From: Priestia filamentosa
Lineage (GTDB): Bacteria; Bacillota; Bacilli; Bacillales; Bacillaceae_H
Assembly: GCF_900177535.1 (NCBI RefSeq)
Contig: NZ_FXAJ01000001.1
Coordinates: 186,001 to 250,000 of the forward strand
Reading direction: 5' to 3'
Length of the DNA stretch: 64,000 bases
The position numbers and the translations under genes are program-made. Positions 17,614 to 25,639 of the stretch are shown here, one piece after another. Within the stretch, counting starts at the first letter, position 1. Every line of letters starts with the position of its first letter. The notes under the pieces are model-generated. The model saw only the letters and a list, made by a program, of their open reading frames with translations. It had not been told where the DNA came from and searched no databases.

Positions 17614-18156
17614 ATGGCTTCAAAGGAAAGAGGTTTATGCCTTGTTTACACAGGGGATGGAAAAGGGAAGACAACAGCTTCTTTAGGACTTGCTGTGCGT
17701 GCAACAGGCCGAGGTCAGCGCGTGTTGATAGTTCAATTTATTAAATCTCCTCAGCGTACGTATGGAGAAAAGATTATCTTTGATAAGCTTGGAATTGAAA
17801 TGCACCAAACAGGTGTGGGTTTCACATGGACGAAAACTCCAGAAGAGCATAGAGAGGCTTTAAAGAAAGCATGGGCTTTTACGAAAGAGAAAGTCATGTC
17901 CGGACAATATGATGTTGTGATTCTTGATGAAATTCATAATGCCCTTTCTATTACGAAGTTTCCGATTGATGATGTTTTACCACTTCAAGAGGTGCTTGAG
18001 CTTATAGAAAATCGACCGCAAGGCATGCATCTTATCTTAACAGGTCGTTCAGCTCGGAAAGAAGTAATTGAAGCTGCTGATTTAGTCAGCGAAATTAAAC
18101 CTATAAAGCACTACTATGAAGAAGGAATTCCAGCTGTTAAAGGGCTCGAATTTTGA
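17614..18156 (+). CDS. btuR: Cob(I)alamin/cobyrinic acid a,c-diamide adenosyltransferase (BtuR/CobA type)
   Basis: Transfers the 5'-deoxyadenosyl group of ATP to Co(I) corrinoids. The 180-residue protein has the inverted-type P-loop YTGDGKGKTTASLGLA, a Walker B-like VVILDEIHNAL and LILTGRSARKEVIEAADLVSE. AAGGAGGAG lies 5-6 bases before the ATG. Last gene of the operon, followed by a strong terminator. No cbiB, cobU, cobS or cobC is present, so nucleotide-loop assembly is encoded elsewhere. Confidence 0.94.
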   Translation: MASKERGLCLVYTGDGKGKTTASLGLAVRATGRGQRVLIVQFIKSPQRTYGEKIIFDKLGIEMHQTGVGFTWTKTPEEHREALKKAWAFTKEKVMSGQYDVVILDEIHNALSITKFPIDDVLPLQEVLELIENRPQGMHLILTGRSARKEVIEAADLVSEIKPIKHYYEEGIPAVKGLEF

Positions 18157-18161
18157 AGAAG

Positions 18162-18199
18162 GCTCTAGTTTCTCATAGGAAACTAGAGCTTGTTTTTTT
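18162..18199 (+). terminator. Terminator of the cobalamin operon
   Basis: GCTCTAGTTTC pairs with GAAACTAGAGC (11 bp, 6-base loop), followed by TTGTTTTTTTA, just after btuR. Confidence 0.92.
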
Positions 18200-18313
18200 A
18201 TGAAAAGGAAATTGTAGGTCAAAAGAAAGGGATTATTGTAGAAACAATAGACATTTCTAATGAACTGAGTTAACATTTTCATCATAATCTTTTTGATAAG
18301 CGAGGCAACGTCT

Positions 18314-18760
18314 ATGGCTAAACGAAGGAAACATCATGAGACAATAGCTGAACTAGAGCGGTCTCTTCGATATATGTCTGTTATTATCAAGCAAAAAGGT
18401 CGCGAAATCTTAAACGACTACAACATCACTCCTCCACAATTTGTGGCTCTTCAGTGGCTGTTTGATTTAGGTGAAATGACAATCGGAGATCTTTCTAGCA
18501 AAATGTATTTAGCATGCAGTACAACGACAGACTTAATTGACCGAATGGAGAAAACAGGTCTTGTCACAAGAGCAAAAGATGAACAAGACCGGCGTATTGT
18601 TCGCGTTGTTCTGCTTGAACGTGGTAAGAAACTCATTGAAGAAGTGATAGCGAAAAGGCAAAATTACTTAGCGGAGGTTGTTTGTGAGTATGATCGCGCT
18701 GAAGTTGAGCTTCTTTGTGAAAATTTGCAGAAGCTTCATAAGGAGATGAGTAGCGAATGA
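18314..18760 (+). CDS. ysmB: MarR-family transcriptional regulator (YsmB-like)
   Basis: Winged-helix regulator of 148 residues. The DNA-binding region is at about 30-95 ([20 protein letters not shown], then [20 protein letters not shown] and [19 protein letters not shown], the wing). The effector is unknown. It overlaps racE by 4 bases as in B. subtilis, where ysmB-racE follow gerE. I take ATG 18314; the TTG at 18293 has no ribosome site. Confidence 0.88.
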   Translation: MAKRRKHHETIAELERSLRYMSVIIKQKGREILNDYNITPPQFVALQWLFDLGEMTIGDLSSKMYLACSTTTDLIDRMEKTGLVTRAKDEQDRRIVRVVLLERGKKLIEEVIAKRQNYLAEVVCEYDRAEVELLCENLQKLHKEMSSE

Positions 18761-19563
18761 ATCGGCCAATTGGGGTAATAGATTCAGGAGTTGGTGGGTT
18801 AACAGTTGCAAAAGAAATTATGAGACAGTTACCGAAAGAGCAAATTATTTATATGGGAGATACAGCTCGTTGTCCGTACGGTCCTCGACCTGAAGAGGAA
18901 GTGCGTGCTTTTACATGGGAACTGACAAATTATTTACTTCAATTTGATATTAAAATGCTCGTTATCGCCTGCAATACAGCAACAGCAGTTGTGTTAAAGG
19001 AGATTAGCGAGACTCTAAATATTCCTGTCATCGGCGTTATTGAACCAGGAGCTCGTGCTGCGTTAAAAGCAACAAGCAATCATAATATCGGTGTTATTGG
19101 AACAAATGGTACAGTAAAAAGTAAGGCTTATGAACAAGCTTTAAAAAGGCTTCATCATAACGTACATGTGAAAAGCTTAGCATGTCCTTTATTTGTGCCC
19201 CTTGTTGAAAGCGGGGATTTCGAAGGAAATGAAGCAAGAGAAATTGTTTTTCAAACGTTAAAACCTCTATATCAGACGGAAATTGATATATTGATTTTAG
19301 GCTGTACACATTATCCAATTTTAAAGGAGCTTATTAAAGAAGCGATGGGAGATCGCGTTGCACTCATCAGTTCTGGAGAAGAGACAGCAATTGAGGTAAG
19401 CACCATTTTGTCATTTCGTAATGAACTGCATACGGAAAAACGTGAAAAAGAACATGTATTTTTTACAACAGGGAATGCTTCTCTCTTTGAGCTTATTGCG
19501 TCAAAATGGTTTGATCATCCTATTCAAAACGTTCAGCATATTGATTTAACGAAAGTGAACTAA
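18757..19563 (+). CDS. racE: Glutamate racemase
   Basis: Cofactor-independent racemase supplying D-glutamate for peptidoglycan (and poly-gamma-glutamate where made). The 268-residue protein has both catalytic cysteines, in [10 protein letters not shown] (about residue 73) and [10 protein letters not shown] (about 184), plus the N-terminal [16 protein letters not shown]. Translationally coupled to ysmB. It is named racE by synteny with B. subtilis; murI is the general name. Confidence 0.95.
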   Translation: MNRPIGVIDSGVGGLTVAKEIMRQLPKEQIIYMGDTARCPYGPRPEEEVRAFTWELTNYLLQFDIKMLVIACNTATAVVLKEISETLNIPVIGVIEPGARAALKATSNHNIGVIGTNGTVKSKAYEQALKRLHHNVHVKSLACPLFVPLVESGDFEGNEAREIVFQTLKPLYQTEIDILILGCTHYPILKELIKEAMGDRVALISSGEETAIEVSTILSFRNELHTEKREKEHVFFTTGNASLFELIASKWFDHPIQNVQHIDLTKVN

Positions 19564-19581
19564 TCATTAGTTCACTTTTTT
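19554..19581 (+). terminator. Terminator of racE
   Basis: AGTGAACTAA pairs with TTAGTTCACT around TCA and is followed by T residues. The left arm overlaps the racE stop codon. Confidence 0.88.
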
Positions 19582-19666
19582 CTTTAAAAAAAGAAAAAAG
19601 TGAGCGGTCTAATTTGATTAGCAGCTCGTATACATAATAGTACAAACTGTCTTAGGAGGGAAAGGT

Positions 19667-20740
19667 ATGTCCAAAATAAAAATAACGGCGGTTTCTACTA
19701 TGCTTGCGACATCAATGCTTTTAACGGGGTGCGGCTTGTTTGGAGGAGAAGATGTAGCAGAGGAAATTGATCCACCACAAGACGTTGAGTACACGAAAGA
19801 CAATCAAAAAATAAAAGAAGAAGCAAAAGAAACAGCTAAAGAAAAGGAGAGTAAAAAAGCAGAAGAAACATTAACAAGAGAAGTGTATTTAATTGACAAA
19901 AATGGCTTTGTTGTTCCTCAAACAATTGATGTGCCAAAAGCAGATGCAGCAGCTGCTGAAATTATAGAATATCTTGTTGTAGGAGGACCAATTGATCAAA
20001 TGCTTCCAAACGGTTTTAGAGCTGTTCTTCCTGCTGGAACAGAAGTTAAGAGCGTCAATTTGAAAGAAAATGGTACACTTGTTGTTGACTTCTCTCCAGA
20101 ATTTAAGGAGTATAAAGCAGAAGATGAAAGCCGAATTTTGCAATCTTTAACATGGACGCTAACACAGTTTGACGCTGTTAAGAATGTACAGCTTCAAATT
20201 AATGGCTATGATCAAAAAGAAATGCCTGTTAATAAGACTCCTATTAGTGAGGAATTGACAAGAGCGGACGGCATTAACATGCAAACAGAAGGAATTACAG
20301 ATATGACAAGCACATCTTCTGCGACTCTTTACTATTTATCACAAAATGCTGATGGAACATATTATGTTCCGGTAACAAAGCGTCTCGATCTAGGAAAGAC
20401 AGATGAGGAGCGTTTTACAGCTGTTGTTGATAGTTTAATAAAGGATGTACCAAAAGGGCTTGTTGGTGATTTTAATAATGAAGCAGCGCTTGTAGCGAAA
20501 CCTGAGTACGAAGATGGAACAGTAACGCTAACATTTAATAAAGCTCTTTTAAATTCTGCAGAAAAGAGCCAGCTTTCTAAACATGTGGTAGATGCCCTAG
20601 CTCTTTCCCTTACAGAACAAAAAGGGGTTGAAAATGTCTCGATTGAAGTAAAAGGACAAAAGAATATAACAGTGGATTCTGGTCAAAAATTAACAGAAGA
20701 AGTTTCCCGGCCTGAAAATATAAATGCAGAGGCATTTTAA
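19667..20740 (+). CDS. gerM: Spore germination lipoprotein GerM
   Basis: Exported lipoprotein with signal peptide and lipobox LLTGCG (Cys22), then an acidic/Lys-rich linker and two GerMN domains (about 70-200 and 215-345), each with a pattern like LVVDFSPEFKEY and VTLTFNKALLNS. GerM is made in the mother cell early in sporulation and is needed for sporulation and germination. TATACATA at 19629-19636 with TCTAATT 14 bases upstream is a weak sigma-E-like promoter. AGGAGGG precedes the ATG. Confidence 0.92.
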   Translation: MSKIKITAVSTMLATSMLLTGCGLFGGEDVAEEIDPPQDVEYTKDNQKIKEEAKETAKEKESKKAEETLTREVYLIDKNGFVVPQTIDVPKADAAAAEIIEYLVVGGPIDQMLPNGFRAVLPAGTEVKSVNLKENGTLVVDFSPEFKEYKAEDESRILQSLTWTLTQFDAVKNVQLQINGYDQKEMPVNKTPISEELTRADGINMQTEGITDMTSTSSATLYYLSQNADGTYYVPVTKRLDLGKTDEERFTAVVDSLIKDVPKGLVGDFNNEAALVAKPEYEDGTVTLTFNKALLNSAEKSQLSKHVVDALALSLTEQKGVENVSIEVKGQKNITVDSGQKLTEEVSRPENINAEAF

Positions 20741-20784
20741 ATATGATTTCGTGTTAAGAATAGTTTTTGATATACTGTAATAAA

Positions 20785-20816
20785 AAAGAGGTCTTTAGAG
20801 GCCTCTTTTACTTTTT
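20785..20816 (+). terminator. Terminator of gerM
   Basis: AAAGAGGTC pairs with GGCCTCTTT (9 bp, one G-U) and is followed by a T-rich run. Confidence 0.8.
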
Positions 20817-20863
20817 ACTTTTAAAGGGAGTTACCCTTTTACATAGATTTTAAAGGAGGAAAC

Positions 20864-21622
20864 ATGTTGCGTATTGACGGAAGGGCGAAAGACGAAATAA
20901 GAGAAGTTAAAATTGAGAAAGACTACATAAAGCATCCAGAAGGATCAGTACTTATTAACGTTGGGGATACAAAAGTAATTTGTTCAGCTACAATTGATGA
21001 TAGAGTACCTCCTTTTATGAGAGGAAAAGGAAAAGGATGGATTAATGCGGAGTACGCTATGCTTCCACGAGCAACAAATCAGCGTAATATCCGTGAATCT
21101 TCAAAAGGAAAAGTATCAGGTCGTACAATGGAAATACAACGTTTAATTGGGCGAGCTTTACGAGCGGTCGTTGATTTAGAAGCGTTAGGTGAGCGCACAG
21201 TGTGGCTTGACTGTGACGTTATTCAAGCAGATGGTGGAACAAGAACAGCTGCGATTACAGGTGCGTTTGTGGCAATGGCTTTAGCCCTTGGACGAGCTGT
21301 TAAAGAAGAGAAACTTACCACTTACCCAATCCGTGATTATCTAGCAGCAACGTCTGTTGGAGTTGACGTTGAACATGGAACAATTTTAGATTTAAACTAT
21401 GAAGAAGATTCCAATATTGAGGTTGATATGAATATTGTTATGACAAGTAAAGGTCAATTTGTAGAGCTTCAAGGAACAGGAGAACAAGCAACTTTTTCAA
21501 AAGAGCAATTTGATGAAATGCTTGAACTTGCTTCAAAAGGAATTTCTGATCTTGTTGCAGTACAAAAAGAAGCGTTAAGTGAGTTTTCACATCTTCTAGA
21601 AAGTGAAGGTGAAGAGAAATGA
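20864..21622 (+). CDS. rph: Ribonuclease PH
   Basis: Phosphate-dependent 3'-5' exonuclease that trims tRNA 3' ends. The 252-residue protein has the typical [20 protein letters not shown], the tRNA-binding/oligomer region [20 protein letters not shown] and [20 protein letters not shown] with the phosphate-site residues. AAAGGAGGAAAC lies before the ATG. It overlaps ysnA by 4 bases. Confidence 0.96.
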   Translation: MLRIDGRAKDEIREVKIEKDYIKHPEGSVLINVGDTKVICSATIDDRVPPFMRGKGKGWINAEYAMLPRATNQRNIRESSKGKVSGRTMEIQRLIGRALRAVVDLEALGERTVWLDCDVIQADGGTRTAAITGAFVAMALALGRAVKEEKLTTYPIRDYLAATSVGVDVEHGTILDLNYEEDSNIEVDMNIVMTSKGQFVELQGTGEQATFSKEQFDEMLELASKGISDLVAVQKEALSEFSHLLESEGEEK

Positions 21623-22212
21623 AAAAAATTTTAATTGCTACGAAAAATAAAGGAAAAGTGGCCGAATTTGCTACTCTTTTTGAAAAGAAAGGCTACAGTG
21701 TGCAATCGCTTCTTGATTTAGAAGGAGACCTTGATGTTGAGGAAACAGGCACAACCTTTGAAGAAAATGCGATTTTAAAAGCTGAAGAGATTTCGAAATT
21801 GTTGGATTGTCCTGTTGTTGCAGACGACTCTGGACTTGAAATTGATGCTTTAAATGGAGAACCTGGCGTATATTCAGCACGTTATGCAGGACTTGAAAAA
21901 AGTGATGAGAAAAACATTGATAAAGTATTAGAAAAATTAGAAGGTATACCTGAGCCAGAGCGAACAGCACGTTTTCAATGTGCCCTAGCACTTGCTTTGC
22001 CAGGAAAAGACACCGTTGTTGTAAGAGGGAATTGCGAAGGTACTATTACGCATAAAAGAGTAGGAGAGCAGGGATTTGGGTATGATCCAATATTTTATGT
22101 ACCATCTCTGCAAAAAACGCTTGCAGAACTCCCAAAAGAAGAAAAAAATAAAATAAGTCATCGAGCAAAGGCACTTCAAAAGCTAGAAGAAGTAATAGAT
22201 GGAATATTGTAG
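21619..22212 (+). CDS. ysnA: dITP/XTP pyrophosphatase (Ham1/RdgB family)
   Basis: House-cleaning nucleotidase hydrolysing dITP and XTP to monophosphates. The 197-residue protein shows [38 protein letters not shown] and the substrate loop [11 protein letters not shown]. Coupled to rph. Called ysnA in B. subtilis at this place and rdgB elsewhere. Confidence 0.95.
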   Translation: MKKILIATKNKGKVAEFATLFEKKGYSVQSLLDLEGDLDVEETGTTFEENAILKAEEISKLLDCPVVADDSGLEIDALNGEPGVYSARYAGLEKSDEKNIDKVLEKLEGIPEPERTARFQCALALALPGKDTVVVRGNCEGTITHKRVGEQGFGYDPIFYVPSLQKTLAELPKEEKNKISHRAKALQKLEEVIDGIL

Positions 22213-22226
22213 AGGAGGAGAGAAAT

Positions 22227-22733
22227 ATGCGTGTGCTTATCCTAAGCGATAGTCATGGCCTAACAGAGGAACTGCATACAATTAAAAATCGTCATAAAGA
22301 TGTCGATGCTTTTGTGCACTGCGGGGATTCTGAGCTTCAAGCAGATTCAAGCGAAATGGAAGGTTTTCTTGCTGTACGCGGAAATTGTGATTATGACGAA
22401 CGATATAAAAATGAAGAAACGTTACATATAGGAGAAGATCTCCTTTATGTAACACATGGTCATCTATACAATGTGAAAATGACACTTATGAATTTAACAT
22501 ACCGGGCTAAAGAGCGGGATGCTAAAGTTGTCTGCTTTGGACATTCTCATATTGCAGGAGCCGAGAAGATTGATGGGACGTTATTTATTAATCCAGGAAG
22601 TATTCGCCTACCGAATCGAAGAAAAGAGCGTACATATGCCATCCTCCAGTATGAAGAAAATAAAGCAACTGTAAATTTTTACGATCATGAAGGAAATGAA
22701 GTAAAAGACTTAACAAATTCATTTTCTCTATAG
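22227..22733 (+). CDS. ysnB: Metallophosphoesterase, YfcE/MJ0936 family
   Basis: Predicted phosphodiesterase of 168 residues with the calcineurin-like metal sites LILSDSHG (N-terminus), VHCGDSE, VRGNCD, VTHGHLYNVK and FGHSHIAG. The substrate is unknown. Gene order rph-ysnA-ysnB is that of B. subtilis. GAGGAGAGAA precedes the ATG. Confidence 0.9.
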   Translation: MRVLILSDSHGLTEELHTIKNRHKDVDAFVHCGDSELQADSSEMEGFLAVRGNCDYDERYKNEETLHIGEDLLYVTHGHLYNVKMTLMNLTYRAKERDAKVVCFGHSHIAGAEKIDGTLFINPGSIRLPNRRKERTYAILQYEENKATVNFYDHEGNEVKDLTNSFSL

Positions 22734-22740
22734 TATAATT

Positions 22741-22779
22741 AGAGAGAGAAATAATTTATTTTCTCTCTCTAAATTTTTT
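22741..22779 (+). terminator. Terminator of the rph-ysnA-ysnB unit
   Basis: AGAGAGAGAAA can pair with TTTCTCTCTCT, and a run of six T follows after AAA. Moderate support. Confidence 0.6.
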
Positions 22780-22789
22780 GGAAAAATGG

Positions 22790-22818
22790 TTGACTTTATG
22801 TTTTTTAGAGCGTATAAT
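22790..22818 (+). promoter_or_regulatory. Sigma-A promoter of tRNA-Arg
   Basis: TTGACT and a perfect TATAAT are separated by 17 bases; the -10 ends 37 bases before the tRNA. Confidence 0.85.
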
Positions 22819-22855
22819 AAAACTTGTCTTAAGAGTTCAATACATATTATAATAT

Positions 22856-22929
<74 letters not shown>

Positions 22930-22948
22930 TCTACTTTTTTTAAAACGT

Positions 22949-22999
22949 AAAAAGCACTTTTTTATTAGTTATTAATGACTAGTAAGAAAGTGCTTTTTT
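22949..22999 (+). terminator. Terminator downstream of tRNA-Arg
   Basis: AAAAAGCACTTT pairs with AAAGTGCTTTTT, with a further inner helix TTATTAGT/ACTAGTAA, and the 3' arm runs into T residues. Confidence 0.8.
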
Positions 23000-23049
23000 G
23001 TGTTTAAAATTTTAAGATTTAGGACTATTAGATGAAAGTGTAATTTTTT

Positions 23050-23074
23050 GTTTACTGGATGTCGCATCGGGTAC
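23050..23074 (+). promoter_or_regulatory. Candidate sigma-B promoter of KGG gene 1
   Basis: GTTTAC and GGGTAC are separated by 13 bases, closely matching the general-stress sigma-B consensus GTTTAA-N12-15-GGGTAT, 58 bases before the start codon. Confidence 0.7.
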
Positions 23075-23132
23075 AAACAAATAAGTAAGAAAATAGTAAA
23101 AAAATTAGGAAAAACAAAAGGAGGAATTACAA

Positions 23133-23288
23133 ATGGCAGACAAAAACAATAACCAAAACAACAACAAAATGTCTTATGAAGAAGCAGGCCGCAAAGGCGG
23201 AGAGAAAACAGCTAAAAATCATGATAAAGAATTTTACCAAGAAATTGGTGAAAAAGGCGGAAAAGCAAACCGCGATAACAACAATTAA
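23133..23288 (+). CDS. KGG-repeat (GsiB-like) stress protein, copy 1
   Basis: A 51-residue hydrophilic protein too short for usual ORF cut-offs. It starts MADKNNNQNNNK and has two KGG units, YEEAGRKGGEKTAKNHDKEF and YQEIGEKGGKANRDN. This repeat type is found in GsiB of B. subtilis, a sigma-B-dependent general stress protein proposed to act like a desiccation-protective hydrophilin. AAAAGGAGGAATTACAA precedes the ATG, identical to copy 2. First of five tandem paralogues. Confidence 0.88.
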   Translation: MADKNNNQNNNKMSYEEAGRKGGEKTAKNHDKEFYQEIGEKGGKANRDNNN

Positions 23289-23326
23289 CTTTCTAAAACC
23301 AATGTAAAAAACAAATCAAATATTCT

Positions 23327-23351
23327 GTTTAATAATTAAAATGGCGGGTAC
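23327..23351 (+). promoter_or_regulatory. Candidate sigma-B promoter of KGG gene 2
   Basis: GTTTAA, 13 bases, GGGTAC: nearly perfect sigma-B elements with the same spacer length as the promoter of copy 1, 59 bases before the start. Confidence 0.75.
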
Positions 23352-23410
23352 ATCAAAAATAAGTGAGAAACTACTATATTTTGATAGCAAAATAAAAGGA
23401 GGAATTACAA

Positions 23411-23635
23411 ATGGCAGACAAAAACAACAACCAAAATAACAACAAAATGTCTTATGAAGAAGCGGGTCGTAAAGGCGGAGAAAAAACAGCGCAGAATCAT
23501 GATAAAGAGTTTTTCCAAGAGATCGGTGAAAAAGGTGGACAAGCTACAAAGGAAAATCATGATAAAGAATTTTATCAAGAAATTGGTGAAAAAGGCGGAA
23601 AAGCCAATCGCGACAATAATAAAAATAACAACTAA
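23411..23635 (+). CDS. KGG-repeat (GsiB-like) stress protein, copy 2
   Basis: A 74-residue protein with an Asn-rich head (MADKNNNQNNNKMS) and three KGG units (GRKGGEKTAQNHDKEFFQEI, GEKGGQATKENHDKEFYQEI, GEKGGKANRDN). Very low hydrophobicity and no Cys or Trp, consistent with a disordered protectant protein. It has its own sigma-B-like promoter and an AAAAGGAGG site. A second frame in the same DNA encodes a Lys-rich sequence that is only a shadow of the repeats. Confidence 0.9.
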   Translation: MADKNNNQNNNKMSYEEAGRKGGEKTAQNHDKEFFQEIGEKGGQATKENHDKEFYQEIGEKGGKANRDNNKNNN

Positions 23636-23777
23636 TCTTCAGATCTTAAAAAGATTAGCTGTTATTAGAAAAGGTTAAAGTAATTTTATCACATTATGTC
23701 AAAAAAACAAAATATTCTGTTTATAGATTTATAAAATATCGAACTATCACATAACAATTAATAGGGAGGAATTACAA

Positions 23778-24038
23778 ATGGCAAACAAAAACAATAACCA
23801 AAATAACAATAATAACAAAATGTCTTACGAAGAAGCAGGCCGTAAAGGTGGAGAGAAAACAGCGCAGAATCATGATAAAGAGTTCTTCCAAGAAATTGGC
23901 GAAAAAGGTGGACAAGCTACAAAGGAAAATCATGATAAAGAATTTTATCAAGAGATTGGTGAAAAAGGCGGAAAAGCCAATCGAGAGAATAACAGTGGAA
24001 ATACCAATCGTGACAACAATAATTCTCAAAATAGCTAA
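23778..24038 (+). CDS. KGG-repeat (GsiB-like) stress protein, copy 3
   Basis: An 86-residue paralogue with three KGG units and a longer Asn/Ser-rich tail (NRENNSGNTNRDNNNSQNS). GGGAGGAATTACAA precedes the ATG. Upstream DNA keeps AATATTCTGTTTA from the copy 2 promoter but has ATCGAA where the sigma-B -10 should be. Its tail sequence is shared with copy 4. Confidence 0.88.
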   Translation: MANKNNNQNNNNNKMSYEEAGRKGGEKTAQNHDKEFFQEIGEKGGQATKENHDKEFYQEIGEKGGKANRENNSGNTNRDNNNSQNS

Positions 24039-24523
24039 TAAGTACGCAACATTATAGTGATATAAAATATTAAATATTTTTAATTTATAGAGGAGGCGTT
24101 ACAAATGGCAGATAATAACCAAAACAACAAAAACAATAATAGTAATAATAAAATGTCTTATGAAGAAGCGGGTCGCAAAGGCGGAGAGAAAACAGCGCAG
24201 AATCATGATAAAGAATTTTACCAAGAAATTGGCGAAAAAGGCGGAAAAGCCAATCGAGAGAATAACAGTGGAAATACCAATCGTGACAACAATAATTCTC
24301 AAAATAGCTAATAAGCACGCAACATTATAGTGATATAAAATATTAAATATTTTTAATTTATAGAGGAGGCGTTACAAATGGCAGATAATAACCAAAACAA
24401 CAAAAACAATAATAGTAATAATAAAATGTCTTATGAAGAAGCGGGTCGCAAAGGCGGAGAGAAAACAGCGCAGAATCATGATAAAGAATTTTACCAAGAA
24501 ATTGGCGAAAAAGGCGGAAAAGC
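23961..24523 (+). repeat. Tandem direct repeat, 273-bp period, two nearly identical copies
   Basis: Bases 23961-24250 and 24234-24523 match over 290 positions, offset by 273. The one difference I see is T at 24043 against C at 24316. The copies overlap by 17 bases of KGG-coding sequence. Each copy carries the end of one KGG gene, the intergenic region and the start of the next, so the duplication created copy 4/5 structure. Probably recent unequal crossing-over between KGG units. Confidence 0.9.
24105..24311 (+). CDS. KGG-repeat (GsiB-like) stress protein, copy 4
   Basis: A 68-residue paralogue beginning MADNNQNNKNNNSNNKMS with two KGG units and the same tail as copy 3. GAGGAGGCGTTACAA precedes the ATG. 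I see no sigma-B-like promoter directly upstream; an A/T-rich stretch is shared with copy 5. It is effectively a head identical to copy 5 joined to a tail identical to copy 3. Confidence 0.88.
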   Translation: MADNNQNNKNNNSNNKMSYEEAGRKGGEKTAQNHDKEFYQEIGEKGGKANRENNSGNTNRDNNNSQNS

Positions 24524-24617
24524 TACCTCACAAAGTCATGATAAAGAATTTTATCAAGAGATTGGTGAAAAAGGTGGAAAAGCCAATCGAGAGAATCGTG
24601 AGGATAACAACAGATAA
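24378..24617 (+). CDS. KGG-repeat (GsiB-like) stress protein, copy 5
   Basis: A 79-residue paralogue with three KGG units; the middle one (GEKGGKATSQSHDKEFYQEI) is unique to this copy. The first 48 or so residues are identical to copy 4 because of the 273-bp duplication. It ends in NRENREDNNR and is followed by a strong terminator closing the array. Confidence 0.88.
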   Translation: MADNNQNNKNNNSNNKMSYEEAGRKGGEKTAQNHDKEFYQEIGEKGGKATSQSHDKEFYQEIGEKGGKANRENREDNNR

Positions 24618-24638
24618 TTCTCTTTGTTGAAGGAATAG

Positions 24639-24676
24639 AAAATCCTCCATATCAATTTTGGATATGGAGGATTTTA
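24639..24676 (+). terminator. Terminator closing the KGG gene array
   Basis: A perfect 15-bp stem (AAAATCCTCCATATC/GATATGGAGGATTTT) with a 7-base loop; the A-rich left and T-rich right arms would work in both directions. Confidence 0.88.
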
Positions 24677-24843
24677 CTGTGCGTGAGGTAAAGAGGAAAT
24701 CCGCTGCTACCTATCTTAGCAAGAGTTTAACTTTTTTAGTGAAATGATTTTCTTATAGTGATTTTACTATAAATTTTAGTTTTCCCTCTTTTTTTAAGTG
24801 GTAATAAATATATTACAATCATAAAAAAGCAGGAGGGGAATAA

Positions 24844-25149
24844 ATGCCTAAGCCAAAGGTGAAACACACTGAAGAATATTTAGACATAAAGGCAGGGCGG
24901 TTTCGGATTTACTTTCATAAACGCTATAAAGTTATCACTACAGTAAATGATCTTTTAATTGGTTTATTTTTTGTAGTAGGGAGTGTGCTTAATTTTTTCA
25001 CTGACACATCTATATATGGAAAATCACTTTATCTTTGTGGAAGCGTTTTACTTGGTAGCCGTCCTATATTGAGAATTATGCATGATACATCACTTAGAAA
25101 CGAGATGAAGAAGAAAGATTCTTATAATCCATATGAAGAGAATAAATAA
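24844..25149 (+). CDS. Small membrane protein, YrhK-like family
   Basis: A 101-residue protein with a hydrophilic N-terminus, two predicted membrane segments (about 36-55, LLIGLFFVVGSVLNFF, and 61-78, SLYLCGSVLLGSRPILR) and a charged tail. It resembles the YrhK domain (YKVITTVNDLLIGLFFVVGS followed by a short loop and second helix). Function unknown. GCAGGAGGGG precedes the ATG. It stands alone between two terminators. Confidence 0.72.
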   Translation: MPKPKVKHTEEYLDIKAGRFRIYFHKRYKVITTVNDLLIGLFFVVGSVLNFFTDTSIYGKSLYLCGSVLLGSRPILRIMHDTSLRNEMKKKDSYNPYEENK

Positions 25150-25266
25150 AAGTTTATATGGAAAGGTGAACTCCGCCTGTGTTGAGAAGAGATTAGAGAA
25201 GGGATACTCCTCTCTAAGTTTCTGCTATTGCTTCTGAAGATGCGAAAATATGAAAAGTTCAATGCA

Positions 25267-25304
25267 AACCACTCTTCTTAATAAGAGTGGTTACTTGTTA
25301 TTTT
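25267..25304 (+). terminator. Terminator after the YrhK-like gene
   Basis: AACCACTCTT pairs with AAGAGTGGTT around 6 bases, followed by ACTTGTTATTTTTT. The stretch 25150-25266 before it holds another weak hairpin (TTAGAG/CTCTAA near 25193-25220). From 25305 to 25545 I see only A/T-rich DNA. Confidence 0.65.
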
Positions 25305-25548
25305 TTAAGATATAATTCGATAAGATTTTATAAAACTATCTATTCTAGTTATATAGACAAGTTGAGTTAATTTTTACCAATTAAATACATAAAAAATAAA
25401 ATTATGGTAAATAAGAACTGTTTTTATCGATTAAATTAAAGGATTTATAAGATATTTTTAAAAATTAAGATTACTAATAGCACAATGATGTAAACGGATA
25501 CAAAGGTTAGTTGGTATAAAAGGTGTGAAAAAAATTCAAGAAAACACC

Positions 25549-25577
25549 TTGACGCTTCTTAAAATAGGGCGTAGTAT
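25549..25577 (+). promoter_or_regulatory. Sigma-A promoter of ilv-leu operon
   Basis: TTGACG and TAGTAT are 17 bases apart, about 105 bases before the T-box Stem I core. Expected start of transcription is near 25584. Confidence 0.65.
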
Positions 25578-25590
25578 ATAGTTCAAATAA

Positions 25591-25605
25591 AGAATTCAGA
25601 AAGTT
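25591..25605 (+). promoter_or_regulatory. Weak CodY-box-like site near the ilv-leu start point
   Basis: AGAATTCAGAAAGTT matches the CodY box AATTTTCWGAAAATT at 11 of 15 positions and lies just after the -10. CodY control of ilv-leu is known in B. subtilis; this particular site is inference. Confidence 0.35.
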
Positions 25606-25639
25606 TTCAATTAGCTTAATAGTTGGCGAATTGAAAACT

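Noticed and set aside
23133-24617. Regular repeats that could be read as a CRISPR array
   Set aside because: The repeats are in-frame KGG codons within translated genes; there are no constant-length spacers or cas genes.
23454-24630. Lys/Arg-rich open frames overlapping the KGG genes
   Set aside because: They are out-of-frame shadows of the same repeats, have no ribosome site, and shift in register with the true genes.
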